19,223 bases of DNA from Crenothrix polyspora (GCA_945903675.1 CAMDOP010000027.1:1-19223), one strand, 5' to 3'. Shown: positions 7,919 through 15,080, counted from the first letter of the stretch. The notes: generated by a model not told the origin, from the sequence alone. Made by a program: numbers and translations.

Positions 7919-8779
7919 ATGCCAATTAAGAACACCATTAATGTTAGCTCGTCTACATACATATCCATAAAATCACCCAGCTTAATTTTTGTAATGGCTG
8001 TTGTTTTAGCGGGTTGTACTACAACAGGTAGTATTGAACACGCGACTAATAAAGTTGATCCTTATGAGAATGTTAATAGAGCAATGTATGTTTTTAACAA
8101 TAAATTAGATGATTATATTAGCGCGCCAGTTTCAAAAGTTTACAACAAAATCACACCGCAGTTTGCACGTACAGGTGTTTTTAATTTCTTTAATAATCTT
8201 AAAAATATAAACGTCATTGTTAACGATGCTTTGCAGGCTAAGTTTATGCAAGGTGCTCGTGATAGTGGGCGTTTTCTGATTAATACTACCATAGGTTTAG
8301 GTGGTTTGATTGATGTGGCCACAGATACGGGTCTAGATTTAAATGTTGAGGATTTTGATCAAACATTAGCCGTTTGGGGAGTGCCTACCGGTTCTTATTT
8401 AGTACTCCCTTTTATAGGGCCCTCAACAATGCGGGGTATTCCTGGCTCTGCTTTTGATGTGGCTGCTAATCCGTCGTCTTACTTAGGAATGCCAATACAG
8501 CTGGTTTCTTTATTAAATACCCGTGCAACGGCTGAAGGTGCGCTTAAATTTATTGATGAAGCCTCATTAGATCCTTACGTATTTACTCGCGAATCTTTCT
8601 TACAATGGCGCAATAATTTAGCAACCGATGGTAAATCCGAATCATCTATGGATTTTGGTGATGATTTAGATGAATTAAATTCTGGAGCTAAAGAGGTTGG
8701 TGCTAAAGGCCAGTCAGTCCCTCAGGATGATTTAAAAGCTAAGCATAAGTTAGAGCTTTCATCGCCATTGCAGAAATAA
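7919..8779 (+). CDS. mlaA: MlaA/VacJ-like outer-membrane lipoprotein
   Basis: A 286-residue lipoprotein of the VacJ/MlaA family, which in E. coli forms a ring in the inner leaflet of the outer membrane and removes mislocalised phospholipids. The signal peptide ends in a lipobox LAGC with the lipidated cysteine at C33, and the stretch before it (residues 21-30) is hydrophobic. The core has the conserved DPYENVNRAMYVFNN start, then ARDSGRFLINTTIGLGGLID, EDFDQTLAVWGV and LVLPFIGPSTMRG segments. The last 50 or so residues (after about 235) are charged, low in complexity and outside the family core. It follows hpnM by 10 bases. Because MlaA and MlaC partners normally act together, I infer the pair moves or retains hopanoids or phospholipids at the outer membrane. 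The amino terminus is a little long; the ATG at 7919 has only a weak Shine-Dalgarno. Confidence 0.92.
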   Translation: MPIKNTINVSSSTYISIKSPSLIFVMAVVLAGCTTTGSIEHATNKVDPYENVNRAMYVFNNKLDDYISAPVSKVYNKITPQFARTGVFNFFNNLKNINVIVNDALQAKFMQGARDSGRFLINTTIGLGGLIDVATDTGLDLNVEDFDQTLAVWGVPTGSYLVLPFIGPSTMRGIPGSAFDVAANPSSYLGMPIQLVSLLNTRATAEGALKFIDEASLDPYVFTRESFLQWRNNLATDGKSESSMDFGDDLDELNSGAKEVGAKGQSVPQDDLKAKHKLELSSPLQK

Positions 8780-8801
8780 TATATTTCCACGGATTCCCAA
8801 G

Positions 8802-8832
8802 CTCTAGCTTGCCCTATTTTGGTAAGCTGGAG
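8802..8832 (+). terminator. Hairpin after mlaA, possible terminator
   Basis: CTCTAGCTTGCC (8802-8813) pairs with GGTAAGCTGGAG (8821-8832) over 12 positions, two of them G-U wobbles, with a seven-base loop. It starts 22 bases after the mlaA stop. There is no proper T-run behind it, so it may stabilise the RNA end rather than terminate by itself. Confidence 0.45.
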
Positions 8833-8847
8833 ATTTCAATATCATTG

Positions 8848-8879
8848 ATTAATCATGACCATCAAATATCATGATTAAT
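8848..8879. repeat. 11-base inverted repeat overlapping the apt stop
   Basis: Perfect arms ATTAATCATGA (8848-8858) and TCATGATTAAT (8869-8879) flank a 10-base loop. The right arm contains the apt stop codon (8875-8877). It lies between the converging mlaA and apt genes, so it probably forms the 3' end structure of apt messages. No T-run follows on either strand. Confidence 0.5.
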
Positions 8880-9390
8880 AGTGCAAGACACTATGAACCT
8901 CATAATCACCTAGTTTCTTTCGTCCATCTAAGAAATCCAGTTCAATTACAAAAGCACAAGCTTCAACAGTCGCTCCCAATTTTTCAACCAATTCGCAGCT
9001 TGCTTTTGCTGTGCCGCCAGTCGCCAATAAATCATCAATTAACAAAACACGATCATTTGCACTGAAAGCATCATTATGTGCTTCTAAAGAAGCTGAGCCA
9101 TACTCAAGGTCGTATTCTACACTTTGGACTTCGTAAGGTAGTTTGCCTGGCTTTCTTAAAGGAATGAATGGTAAACCAAGTTCCCATGCGATAAGTGAAC
9201 CAAAAATAAAGCCCCTAGCTTCCATCCCTGCGACAGCGTTTATATCTCTGCCTAAAAAAGGTTGAAGTAATTGATGTACCGCCAATCTTAAGGCTGCAGG
9301 ATTTTTTACTAGCGGTGTAATGTCTTTAAAAATAATGCCTGGTTTTGGAAAGTCATGAATATCACGAATATGGTTTCTTAGGCGGTGCAT
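8875..9390 (-). CDS. apt: Adenine phosphoribosyltransferase
   Basis: Apt makes AMP from adenine and PRPP in the cytoplasm. At 171 residues it has the normal length. The PRPP loop VLLIDDLLATGGTA begins at 115, and FPKPGIIFKDITPL (14-27) and AGMEARGFIFG (54-64), both typical of Apt rather than Hpt or Xpt, are present. The start is the ATG at 9390-9388 with no strong Shine-Dalgarno. It is transcribed towards mlaA and away from fcl. Salvage of adenine is its usual role. Here HpnG, encoded 6.4 kb away, releases one adenine per side chain built, so the location may not be accidental; see the findings. The enzyme call itself is secure. Confidence 0.97.
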   Translation of the reverse strand: MHRLRNHIRDIHDFPKPGIIFKDITPLVKNPAALRLAVHQLLQPFLGRDINAVAGMEARGFIFGSLIAWELGLPFIPLRKPGKLPYEVQSVEYDLEYGSASLEAHNDAFSANDRVLLIDDLLATGGTAKASCELVEKLGATVEACAFVIELDFLDGRKKLGDYEVHSVLHY

Positions 9391-9499
9391 GGTTTGGTAT
9401 GGGGATTAGTTAATAATATGGTGAGTATATGATAAAGGGTAAAGCCTCTTTTTTGAGTGTAAATTTTTTTTAGCCTGAATTTAGTCTGTAAGCCATAAG

Positions 9500-9505
9500 T
9501 ATAAT
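9500..9505 (+). promoter_or_regulatory. Candidate -10 box upstream of fcl
   Basis: A perfect TATAAT lies 90 bases before the chosen fcl ATG, in the region between the divergent apt and fcl genes. The bases 16 to 18 upstream (TGAATTTA) match -35 poorly. It is the best promoter-like site in this gap. Confidence 0.3.
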
Positions 9506-9595
9506 GGGGGCTTACATTTTCTGATATTAAACTAAGCATGGTAGAATTTGGCTAAGATAATAAGCTTTTTTGTTTCGCAATCTAAAAATAGACAA

Positions 9596-10555
9596 ATGAC
9601 ACCATCCAATAAAATCTATGTAGCAGGGCACCGTGGTATGGTGGGCTCAGCTATAGTGCGTGTACTTAAAAGCCAAGGCCAGACGAATCTTGTTATGCGT
9701 ACCCATGCCGAACTTGATTTAACTGACCAACAGGCCGTTAGACATTTTTTTGAGACAGAAAAACCCGATCAGGTATATTTGGCTGCTGCAAAAGTAGGTG
9801 GCATACATGCCAACAATACCTATCCTGCTGAGTTTATTTATCAAAACTTAATGGTACAGGCCAACGTGATTGATGCGGCGTTTCATAATGGCGTGCAAAA
9901 ACTACTGTTTTTAGGTTCCAGTTGTATCTATCCTCGTTTAGCGTCTCAACCTATGAATGAAGATGCTTTATTGACGGGCACCTTAGAACCCACTAATGAA
10001 CCTTATGCCATAGCCAAAATTGCTGGGATTAAGCTTTGCGAAAGTTATAATCGTCAATATGCTGTGGATTACCGCAGCGTGATGCCAACTAATTTGTATG
10101 GCCCCGGAGATAATTATCATCCTGAAAACAGCCACGTTATTCCAGCCTTGATTCGTCGCTTTCATGAAGCCAAAACCAGCAACGCACCTAGTGTGAGTAT
10201 TTGGGGTAGCGGCACACCAAGACGTGAGTTTTTATATGTAGACGATATGGCCTTCGCCAGCGTGCATGTTATGCAACTGCCCAAAGCCGAGTACGAACAA
10301 TACACGCAACCTATGCAAAGCCATATTAATGTCGGCAGTGGCTCGGACGTAACTATTGCCGATTTGGCCCTAGCTATTGCTCAAACAATAGGCTATACAG
10401 GTCAAATTAAATTTGACGCCACCAAACCCGATGGCGCTCCACGCAAGTGGATGGATAGCTCTCGGCTTAATGCCTTAGGCTGGCAAGCTAAAGTAAGCTT
10501 AATCGAAGGTTTGAGCGTGGCTTATCAAGATTTTATTAAGCCAAGAACTTATTGA
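9596..10555 (+). CDS. fcl: GDP-L-fucose synthase (GDP-4-keto-6-deoxy-mannose epimerase/reductase)
   Basis: Fcl performs the two 3,5-epimerisations and the NADPH reduction that turn the Gmd product into GDP-L-fucose. From the chosen ATG it is 319 residues, close to the 321 of E. coli Fcl. The extended-SDR NADP loop is G11-H-R-G14-M-V-G17. The catalytic triad is S108 in GSSCIYP with Y137 and K141 in YAIAK. The motifs AAAKVGGI and MPTNLYGPGDN are diagnostic for Fcl. The frame is open to a TTG at 9548, but those 16 extra residues precede the fold and the family normally begins just before the glycine loop. It is followed by gmd after 41 bases. The order fcl-gmd is the reverse of the E. coli colanic acid cluster. 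Confidence 0.95.
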   Translation: MTPSNKIYVAGHRGMVGSAIVRVLKSQGQTNLVMRTHAELDLTDQQAVRHFFETEKPDQVYLAAAKVGGIHANNTYPAEFIYQNLMVQANVIDAAFHNGVQKLLFLGSSCIYPRLASQPMNEDALLTGTLEPTNEPYAIAKIAGIKLCESYNRQYAVDYRSVMPTNLYGPGDNYHPENSHVIPALIRRFHEAKTSNAPSVSIWGSGTPRREFLYVDDMAFASVHVMQLPKAEYEQYTQPMQSHINVGSGSDVTIADLALAIAQTIGYTGQIKFDATKPDGAPRKWMDSSRLNALGWQAKVSLIEGLSVAYQDFIKPRTY

Positions 10556-10596
10556 TTATTCTAACGTTAACATAACTTTAATCACAAAATACGCAC

Positions 10597-11682
10597 ATGA
10601 CTCAAAAAGTAGCACTTATTACTGGTATTACTGGCCAAGACGGCTCTTATCTCGCTGAATTTCTATTAGAAAAAGGCTATATTGTGCATGGCATTAAACG
10701 CCGCGCTAGTTCATTTAATACCCAGCGGGTTGATCATATCTATCAAGATCCACATGTAGATAACGCAAGCTTTAAGCTGCACTACGGTGATCTTAGTGAT
10801 AGTAGTAACTTGACGCGTATTATCCAAGAAACGCAACCAGATGAAATCTACAACCTAGGTGCGCAAAGCCATGTTGCTGTTAGTTTTGAGAGTCCCGAGT
10901 ACACTGCTGATGTAGATGGAATGGGCACGCTACGTATTTTAGAAGCCATTAGGATTTTAGGGCTGGAGAAGAAAACTCGCTTTTACCAAGCGAGCACCTC
11001 CGAGCTCTATGGTTTGGTGCAAGAAACACCTCAAAAAGAGACCACTCCCTTTTACCCACGCAGCCCTTATGCCGTCGCCAAGTTATATGCTTACTGGATA
11101 ACGGTCAACTACCGTGAGGCTTATGGTATGTATGCTTGTAATGGCATCTTGTTTAATCACGAAAGTCCGCGCCGTGGCGAAACCTTTGTAACCCGAAAAA
11201 TAACTAGAGGCTTAGCCAACATAAATCAAGGTTTAGAAGATTGCTTGTACATGGGTAACATCGATGCCTTGCGCGACTGGGGTCATGCCAAAGACTACGT
11301 GCGTATGCAATGGATGATGTTGCAACAAGATCAGGCTGAAGATTTTGTAATTGCTACTGGTGTTCAATATAGCGTACGCCAATTTATCGAATGGACCGCA
11401 GAAGAACTGGGGATGCCGCTACGTTGGGAAGGTGAGGGCGTTAACGAAGTGGGTTATTGGAATGATCAGCCTATCGTAAAAATTGATCCCCGTTACTTTC
11501 GTCCTACCGAAGTCGAAACCCTGTTGGGTGATCCCAGTAAAGCCAAGCAAAAATTAGGCTGGGTGCCAGAGATTACAGCTCAGGAAATGTGCGCTGAAAT
11601 GGTTGCAAGTGATTTAGCGCAAGCTAAGCAACATGCGTTGCTAAAGAAGCACGGTTATACAGTTTCTGTTAGCGTTGAATAA
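10597..11682 (+). CDS. gmd: GDP-mannose 4,6-dehydratase
   Basis: Gmd converts GDP-D-mannose to GDP-4-keto-6-deoxy-D-mannose, the shared precursor of GDP-L-fucose, GDP-rhamnose, perosamine and colitose. The protein is 361 residues, as expected. The cofactor loop G10-I-T-G13-Q-D-G16 and the RRASSFNT segment (36-42), which binds NADP and the neighbouring subunit, are present. The active site is T134-S-E136 with Y158 and K162 in YPRSPYAVAK. NHESPRRGETFVTRKI is the Gmd signature that distinguishes it from other nucleotide-sugar dehydratases. With fcl just upstream, GDP-L-fucose is the likely end product. No mannose-1-phosphate guanylyltransferase or phosphomannomutase is in the window. The gene is followed by a hairpin rather than by the next sugar gene. 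Confidence 0.97.
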   Translation: MTQKVALITGITGQDGSYLAEFLLEKGYIVHGIKRRASSFNTQRVDHIYQDPHVDNASFKLHYGDLSDSSNLTRIIQETQPDEIYNLGAQSHVAVSFESPEYTADVDGMGTLRILEAIRILGLEKKTRFYQASTSELYGLVQETPQKETTPFYPRSPYAVAKLYAYWITVNYREAYGMYACNGILFNHESPRRGETFVTRKITRGLANINQGLEDCLYMGNIDALRDWGHAKDYVRMQWMMLQQDQAEDFVIATGVQYSVRQFIEWTAEELGMPLRWEGEGVNEVGYWNDQPIVKIDPRYFRPTEVETLLGDPSKAKQKLGWVPEITAQEMCAEMVASDLAQAKQHALLKKHGYTVSVSVE

Positions 11683-11703
11683 TAAAAAAGTTACCTTATA
11701 AAG

Positions 11704-11733
11704 GTTACGTGAGGTTTTCAAACGTCATGTAAC
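11704..11733. repeat. Long near-perfect hairpin after gmd
   Basis: GTTACGTGA (11704-11712) pairs with TCATGTAAC (11725-11733) with one G-U pair; after a single G-G mismatch, GTTT pairs with AAAC around a two-base tip. That gives 13 pairs in 30 bases. It lies 22 bases past the gmd stop and marks the left edge of the accessory insert. No T-run follows, so it may be a REP-like element or a processing signal rather than a terminator. Confidence 0.5.
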
Positions 11734-11860
11734 TTCCCAGTATAACGAAGGCGTTCAAATGATATTTGTTTCAAGGATGCAGGCAATGAATATGAACAAT
11801 AATTTAATTAAAGATAAAATCTAACACAGCATAATTGAGTTGAGTTCTGGGAGTTTTAAG

Positions 11861-12751
11861 ATGGTTAAAAAAAGAAAACTGATCACCTTCGACTGGGCCA
11901 TTAAACGCTTGTTGCGTAGCAAAGCCAACTTTGGAATCCTTGAAGGTTTTTTAAGTGAGCTGCTTAAAGAAGACATTACGATCTTGGTTGTGCTGGAAAG
12001 TGAAAGATACAAGGACTGTAGAGTTCACGAATTTAACTGTATTGATCTTAAAGTACGCAACCACAAACAAGAAATAATCATCATAGAAATACAATATGAT
12101 CGAGAGTATGACTACTTGCAGCGCATATTTTATGGTGTCTCAAAAACAGCTATAGAGCATCTTGAAGAAAGTCAATCTTACGCGGGTATAACCAAAGTCA
12201 TCTCAATAAACATTCTTTATTTTGATCTTGGCAGTGGCACAGATTATATCTATAAAGGCACCACTCGCTTCATAGGGTTACATAACCATGATCTTCTGGA
12301 GCTAAACGAAAAACAAAAACAACTGTTTAAAAAAGACTGCGTAGAAGCACTTTACCCAGAATATTACCTGATCAAAATTAACCGCTTTAACGACATTGCC
12401 AAAGATACCTTGGATGAATGGATTTACTTTTTAAAAAATGAAGAAATCAAAGAAAACTTCACCGCAAAAGGCTTAAAAGAAGCAGAAGAAAAACTCAGCA
12501 TCATGAAGTTACCTGAAGATGAGCAAAAAGCCTACGAACATTATAAAGACGATTTGCATTATCAAGCGAGCATGTTTGAATCCTCATTTGGTGATGGCTA
12601 TTATGAAGGAAAAGCAGAAGGTATAAATGAAGCAACAAAAATCATAGCCCTCAACTTAGCAAAAGAAGGTACATCAATTGAGATAATCGCTAAGGTGACA
12701 GGCTTATCAGAATTAGATATTAAACAAATTCTACAAATAGCGGGTGAGTAA
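11861..12751 (+). CDS. Rpn family recombination-promoting nuclease / PD-(D/E)XK putative transposase
   Basis: A 296-residue protein resembling the Rpn (RpnA-E, PDDEXK_2, formerly 'transposase_31-like') family, whose E. coli members are DNA endonucleases that raise RecA-independent recombination. The amino end, FDWAIKRLLRSKANFGILEGFLSELL, is typical. The nuclease core follows with D62 in the CIDLKV strand and E76-x-Q78 in IIIEIQYD, then a long YLQRIFYG helix. The carboxyl end has the usual GKAEG segment and a helix-turn-helix-like TSIEIIAKVTGLSELDIKQIL. I chose the ATG at 11861 because GGGAG lies seven bases before it; the frame opens seven codons earlier at a TTG. It is flanked by a hairpin and by a toxin-antitoxin pair, and interrupts a polysaccharide cluster, so it is probably acquired. 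Whether it moves DNA or defends the cell is not known. Confidence 0.8.
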   Translation: MVKKRKLITFDWAIKRLLRSKANFGILEGFLSELLKEDITILVVLESERYKDCRVHEFNCIDLKVRNHKQEIIIIEIQYDREYDYLQRIFYGVSKTAIEHLEESQSYAGITKVISINILYFDLGSGTDYIYKGTTRFIGLHNHDLLELNEKQKQLFKKDCVEALYPEYYLIKINRFNDIAKDTLDEWIYFLKNEEIKENFTAKGLKEAEEKLSIMKLPEDEQKAYEHYKDDLHYQASMFESSFGDGYYEGKAEGINEATKIIALNLAKEGTSIEIIAKVTGLSELDIKQILQIAGE

Positions 12752-12856
12752 TGAATATTCAAGTTATTACTAATGACGCTTTTTGCAGAATTAAAACAAT
12801 TACATCAAGATATTTCCCTATAAATGGGTCTACCCTCTTTTTGCGTTAAAAACTAA

Positions 12857-13129
12857 ATGCGATTAACTGACTTTGAATCCAATGCTATTAAGCAATCTGC
12901 CTGTGAAGTTTTTGGAGCAAAAACACAGGTGTTTTTGTTTGGTAGTCGTACGGATGATTCAAAAAAAGGTGGAGACATTGATTTGTATATCAAAGCCGAG
13001 ACTGGAAAAGATCTAAAACACAAAATTAAATATCTATTAATGCTTGAGCAAAAAATTGATATTGTCTTTGCTGAAGATCAAAGTCGAGCTATTAAGCAAC
13101 AAGCCATACTGCACGGAATACGTTTATGA
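12857..13129 (+). CDS. MNT-type nucleotidyltransferase antitoxin (MntA-like)
   Basis: A 90-residue minimal nucleotidyltransferase of the polymerase-beta superfamily. G29-S30 is followed nine residues later by D40-I-D42, giving the GSx9DxD variant of the motif that binds NTP and metal; a third acidic residue is probably D68 in KIDIVF. The partner overlaps it by four bases (ATGA at 13126-13129), so the two are translated together. In characterised type VII systems MntA adds AMP units to a tyrosine of the HEPN toxin and so silences it. All parts needed for that chemistry are visible in this pair. It lies downstream of the Rpn-like gene with a 105-base gap holding only a 32-codon reading frame of no known family. 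The Shine-Dalgarno is weak. Confidence 0.85.
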   Translation: MRLTDFESNAIKQSACEVFGAKTQVFLFGSRTDDSKKGGDIDLYIKAETGKDLKHKIKYLLMLEQKIDIVFAEDQSRAIKQQAILHGIRL

Positions 13130-13620
13130 TTAATCTAAGAATGGAAAAACTTATTGCTGAATGCGATAAGCATGTGCAAAGAATGAGTCATGCATATACA
13201 AAAATGGCATTATTTATGCCCTTAGATATAAATCGATATCAGCAGCTTTCAGATGATGAAGTTGAGCACATCGATCAATTTTTGTTTCGATTTGCAAAGC
13301 TACAAGATGCAATGGGGGAGAGACTATTTATCTTGATGCTGGAGTTTTTAAAAGAAGATAATCCCAAGTCTAAGCCATTTATTGATACACTTAATAGACT
13401 TGAGCAGATTGGCTTATTAGAAGATAAAAATACTTGGTTAGAACTTAGAAAAATCAGAAATAATATTGACCATCAGTATGAAGATGATCCTAAGCAAGCA
13501 TCAGAAGCACTAAATAGCATTTACGCAGTAAAGCCGACTTTAGAAAGTATTTTTCAGCTTATAAAAGTCCGATATATTGAGATGCGAGATAGCGCATGGT
13601 CAGGAAAGCTTAATGTATGA
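13126..13620 (+). CDS. HEPN domain toxin (HepT-like)
   Basis: A 164-residue, mostly helical HEPN-domain protein. The catalytic RNase motif RX4HXY is seen as R111-NNID-H116-Q-Y118, complete with the tyrosine that MntA-type partners AMPylate. Upstream is the conserved helical pattern HVQRMSHAYTKM, DEVEHIDQFLFRFAKLQDAMGERLF and RLEQIGLLED. This pattern belongs to a HEPN subgroup longer than the 135-140-residue HepT proteins studied biochemically. It is expected to cut RNA when not modified and to act as a toxin or as an abortive-infection effector (family knowledge). It is coupled to the nucleotidyltransferase by ATGA. A structured, T-rich sequence follows the stop. Activity of this particular subgroup is inference. 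Confidence 0.85.
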   Translation: MINLRMEKLIAECDKHVQRMSHAYTKMALFMPLDINRYQQLSDDEVEHIDQFLFRFAKLQDAMGERLFILMLEFLKEDNPKSKPFIDTLNRLEQIGLLEDKNTWLELRKIRNNIDHQYEDDPKQASEALNSIYAVKPTLESIFQLIKVRYIEMRDSAWSGKLNV

Positions 13621-13626
13621 GCTTTT

Positions 13627-13672
13627 AGTATCGCCTTTTTTAATATGTATTTAAAAAGATGAGCCTGATACT
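13627..13672 (+). terminator. Structured element after the HEPN gene
   Basis: Outer arms AGTATC (13627-13632) and GATACT (13667-13672) enclose an inner AT-rich stem, CTTTTTTAA (13635-13643) with TTTAAAAAG (13650-13658), one mismatch. It begins seven bases after the HEPN stop. The stem is weak because it is nearly all A-T, so termination is only a possibility. Confidence 0.3.
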
Positions 13673-13725
13673 CTTGTTTCAAGGCGTGGAACAATCTTAT
13701 GCTAATTATTTAGAGCGTAATTCAA

Positions 13726-15063
13726 GTGCGCTTTAATCAACAGAGCTTCAATCAATTGCAAGTTAAATTAAAACAGTTGCTTTTTAAGCCACTATTGCTT
13801 TTCGGTATTAACCCTTCAATACAAGTCACAGCAATGTGGAGTATGCTTGAGTCGTTCTCATGCCCACTATTTTCTATGATTTTAATACCCATACTTACGC
13901 ACAGCTTAGGGCTGGAAAAATATGGCTTATATGTCATGGTAATAGCGTTTGTGGGCTTGTTGGGCTTTACTGGCTTGGGTATGAATACTGCGGTTACTTA
14001 TTATCTTGCACTTAATCATCAAACATCCAACGTCAAAAACATAGCTGAACGTATAGGCACTGCCATTAGCATTACATTATTAGGCACGGTTACATTTTCT
14101 ATAGTTTTACTGCTAGTCTTCAATTTATTTCAAACAACATTACAATCGTTGTATCCACAATTAATTACGCAGCCATTTTTAATTTATGAAGCTTTGCTAC
14201 TACTGATATTTACTCAGTGTGATACGGTTATTTCAGCAGCACTGAAAGGTCTGCAACAATTTAAAACTTCATCTAAATTAGAGTTTTTAATTAGATTTAT
14301 CGGTTTTATTACACTGGCACTGGTTGCAATTAAACTAAAAAATGTAACGGCTATTATTATATTTGCTGTAATTATTGCATTTTTAAGTCTTTTGCTGAGG
14401 TATAACACCTTACGTAAAGTAGTCGATTTACATTTAAGCGATATTAAACTGAATAGAAAATATACAAAAGAGTTTTTCCATTTTGGTAAATGGATGACTT
14501 TTCAGACCATCTCAGGGGCAATATTCGCGTCATTAGATAAAATATTGCTAGGGCTATTTTTCAATACAGCCGTAGTGGGTACATACAATATTATGGTTTC
14601 AATCACGCAATTAAGTCATTATGTGCTTGCAAGCGCGAGTTCTTTTATATTGCCAAAAATTAGTGCAAGCACTACAAATATAAAAATATTGCGGAAATTT
14701 TATTATAAATCTTTAGCTGCCTCTGCTTTGGTAACATTTATTATGTTATTTTTTTTAATGATGCTATACCCTCTTATTCAAGAGCACTTCCATTTAGGTG
14801 ATATTAAGTTTGAATATTTTACGTTGCTTATCAGTTACGGGATTTTAGCTATGGGCGTATCCCCGTATTTTTTTGCTCTGGGTTTTGGCAAAGTGAAGTT
14901 ATTAAGCAATATAAACACCATATCTGCAATAATAGGTATTATTGCAATCATGTCTTTAATACCTAACTATGGGATATTTGGTGCGGCATTATCAAGAGTT
15001 GCATATACAATTGCAGGAACATTAACATTTTTTATTCCTAGGCTCTTATTTAAAACAAAGTAA
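13726..15063 (+). CDS. wzx: Wzx-type polysaccharide flippase (MATE/MOP superfamily)
   Basis: A 445-residue integral membrane protein with about a dozen hydrophobic segments spread along its length, as in Wzx/RfbX O-unit and exopolysaccharide exporters. The family-typical first helix region (SFSCPLFSMILIPILTHSLGLEKYGLYVM, residues 43-71) and the FHFGKWMTFQTISGAIFASLDKILLGLFF segment that opens the second half are recognisable. It would flip lipid-linked oligosaccharide units across the inner membrane for polymerisation outside. The start is a GTG with only a weak AGAG upstream; an internal ATG at 13834 (residue 37) would still leave every membrane segment and is an alternative. It begins the second half of the sugar cluster after the toxin-antitoxin insert, and a strong palindrome follows its stop. 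Family is secure; the unit carried is unknown. Confidence 0.85.
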   Translation: MRFNQQSFNQLQVKLKQLLFKPLLLFGINPSIQVTAMWSMLESFSCPLFSMILIPILTHSLGLEKYGLYVMVIAFVGLLGFTGLGMNTAVTYYLALNHQTSNVKNIAERIGTAISITLLGTVTFSIVLLLVFNLFQTTLQSLYPQLITQPFLIYEALLLLIFTQCDTVISAALKGLQQFKTSSKLEFLIRFIGFITLALVAIKLKNVTAIIIFAVIIAFLSLLLRYNTLRKVVDLHLSDIKLNRKYTKEFFHFGKWMTFQTISGAIFASLDKILLGLFFNTAVVGTYNIMVSITQLSHYVLASASSFILPKISASTTNIKILRKFYYKSLAASALVTFIMLFFLMMLYPLIQEHFHLGDIKFEYFTLLISYGILAMGVSPYFFALGFGKVKLLSNINTISAIIGIIAIMSLIPNYGIFGAALSRVAYTIAGTLTFFIPRLLFKTK

Positions 15064-15080
15064 ATCATTTTCAGTATTAT

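Noticed and set aside
9548..9595. TTG start giving fcl 16 more residues
   Set aside because: Fcl normally begins a few residues before the glycine loop, as the ATG at 9596 does.
11821..12012. Minus-strand 63-codon frame over the Rpn-like gene start
   Set aside because: Antisense shadow; the Rpn-like frame has the ribosome-binding site and family motifs.
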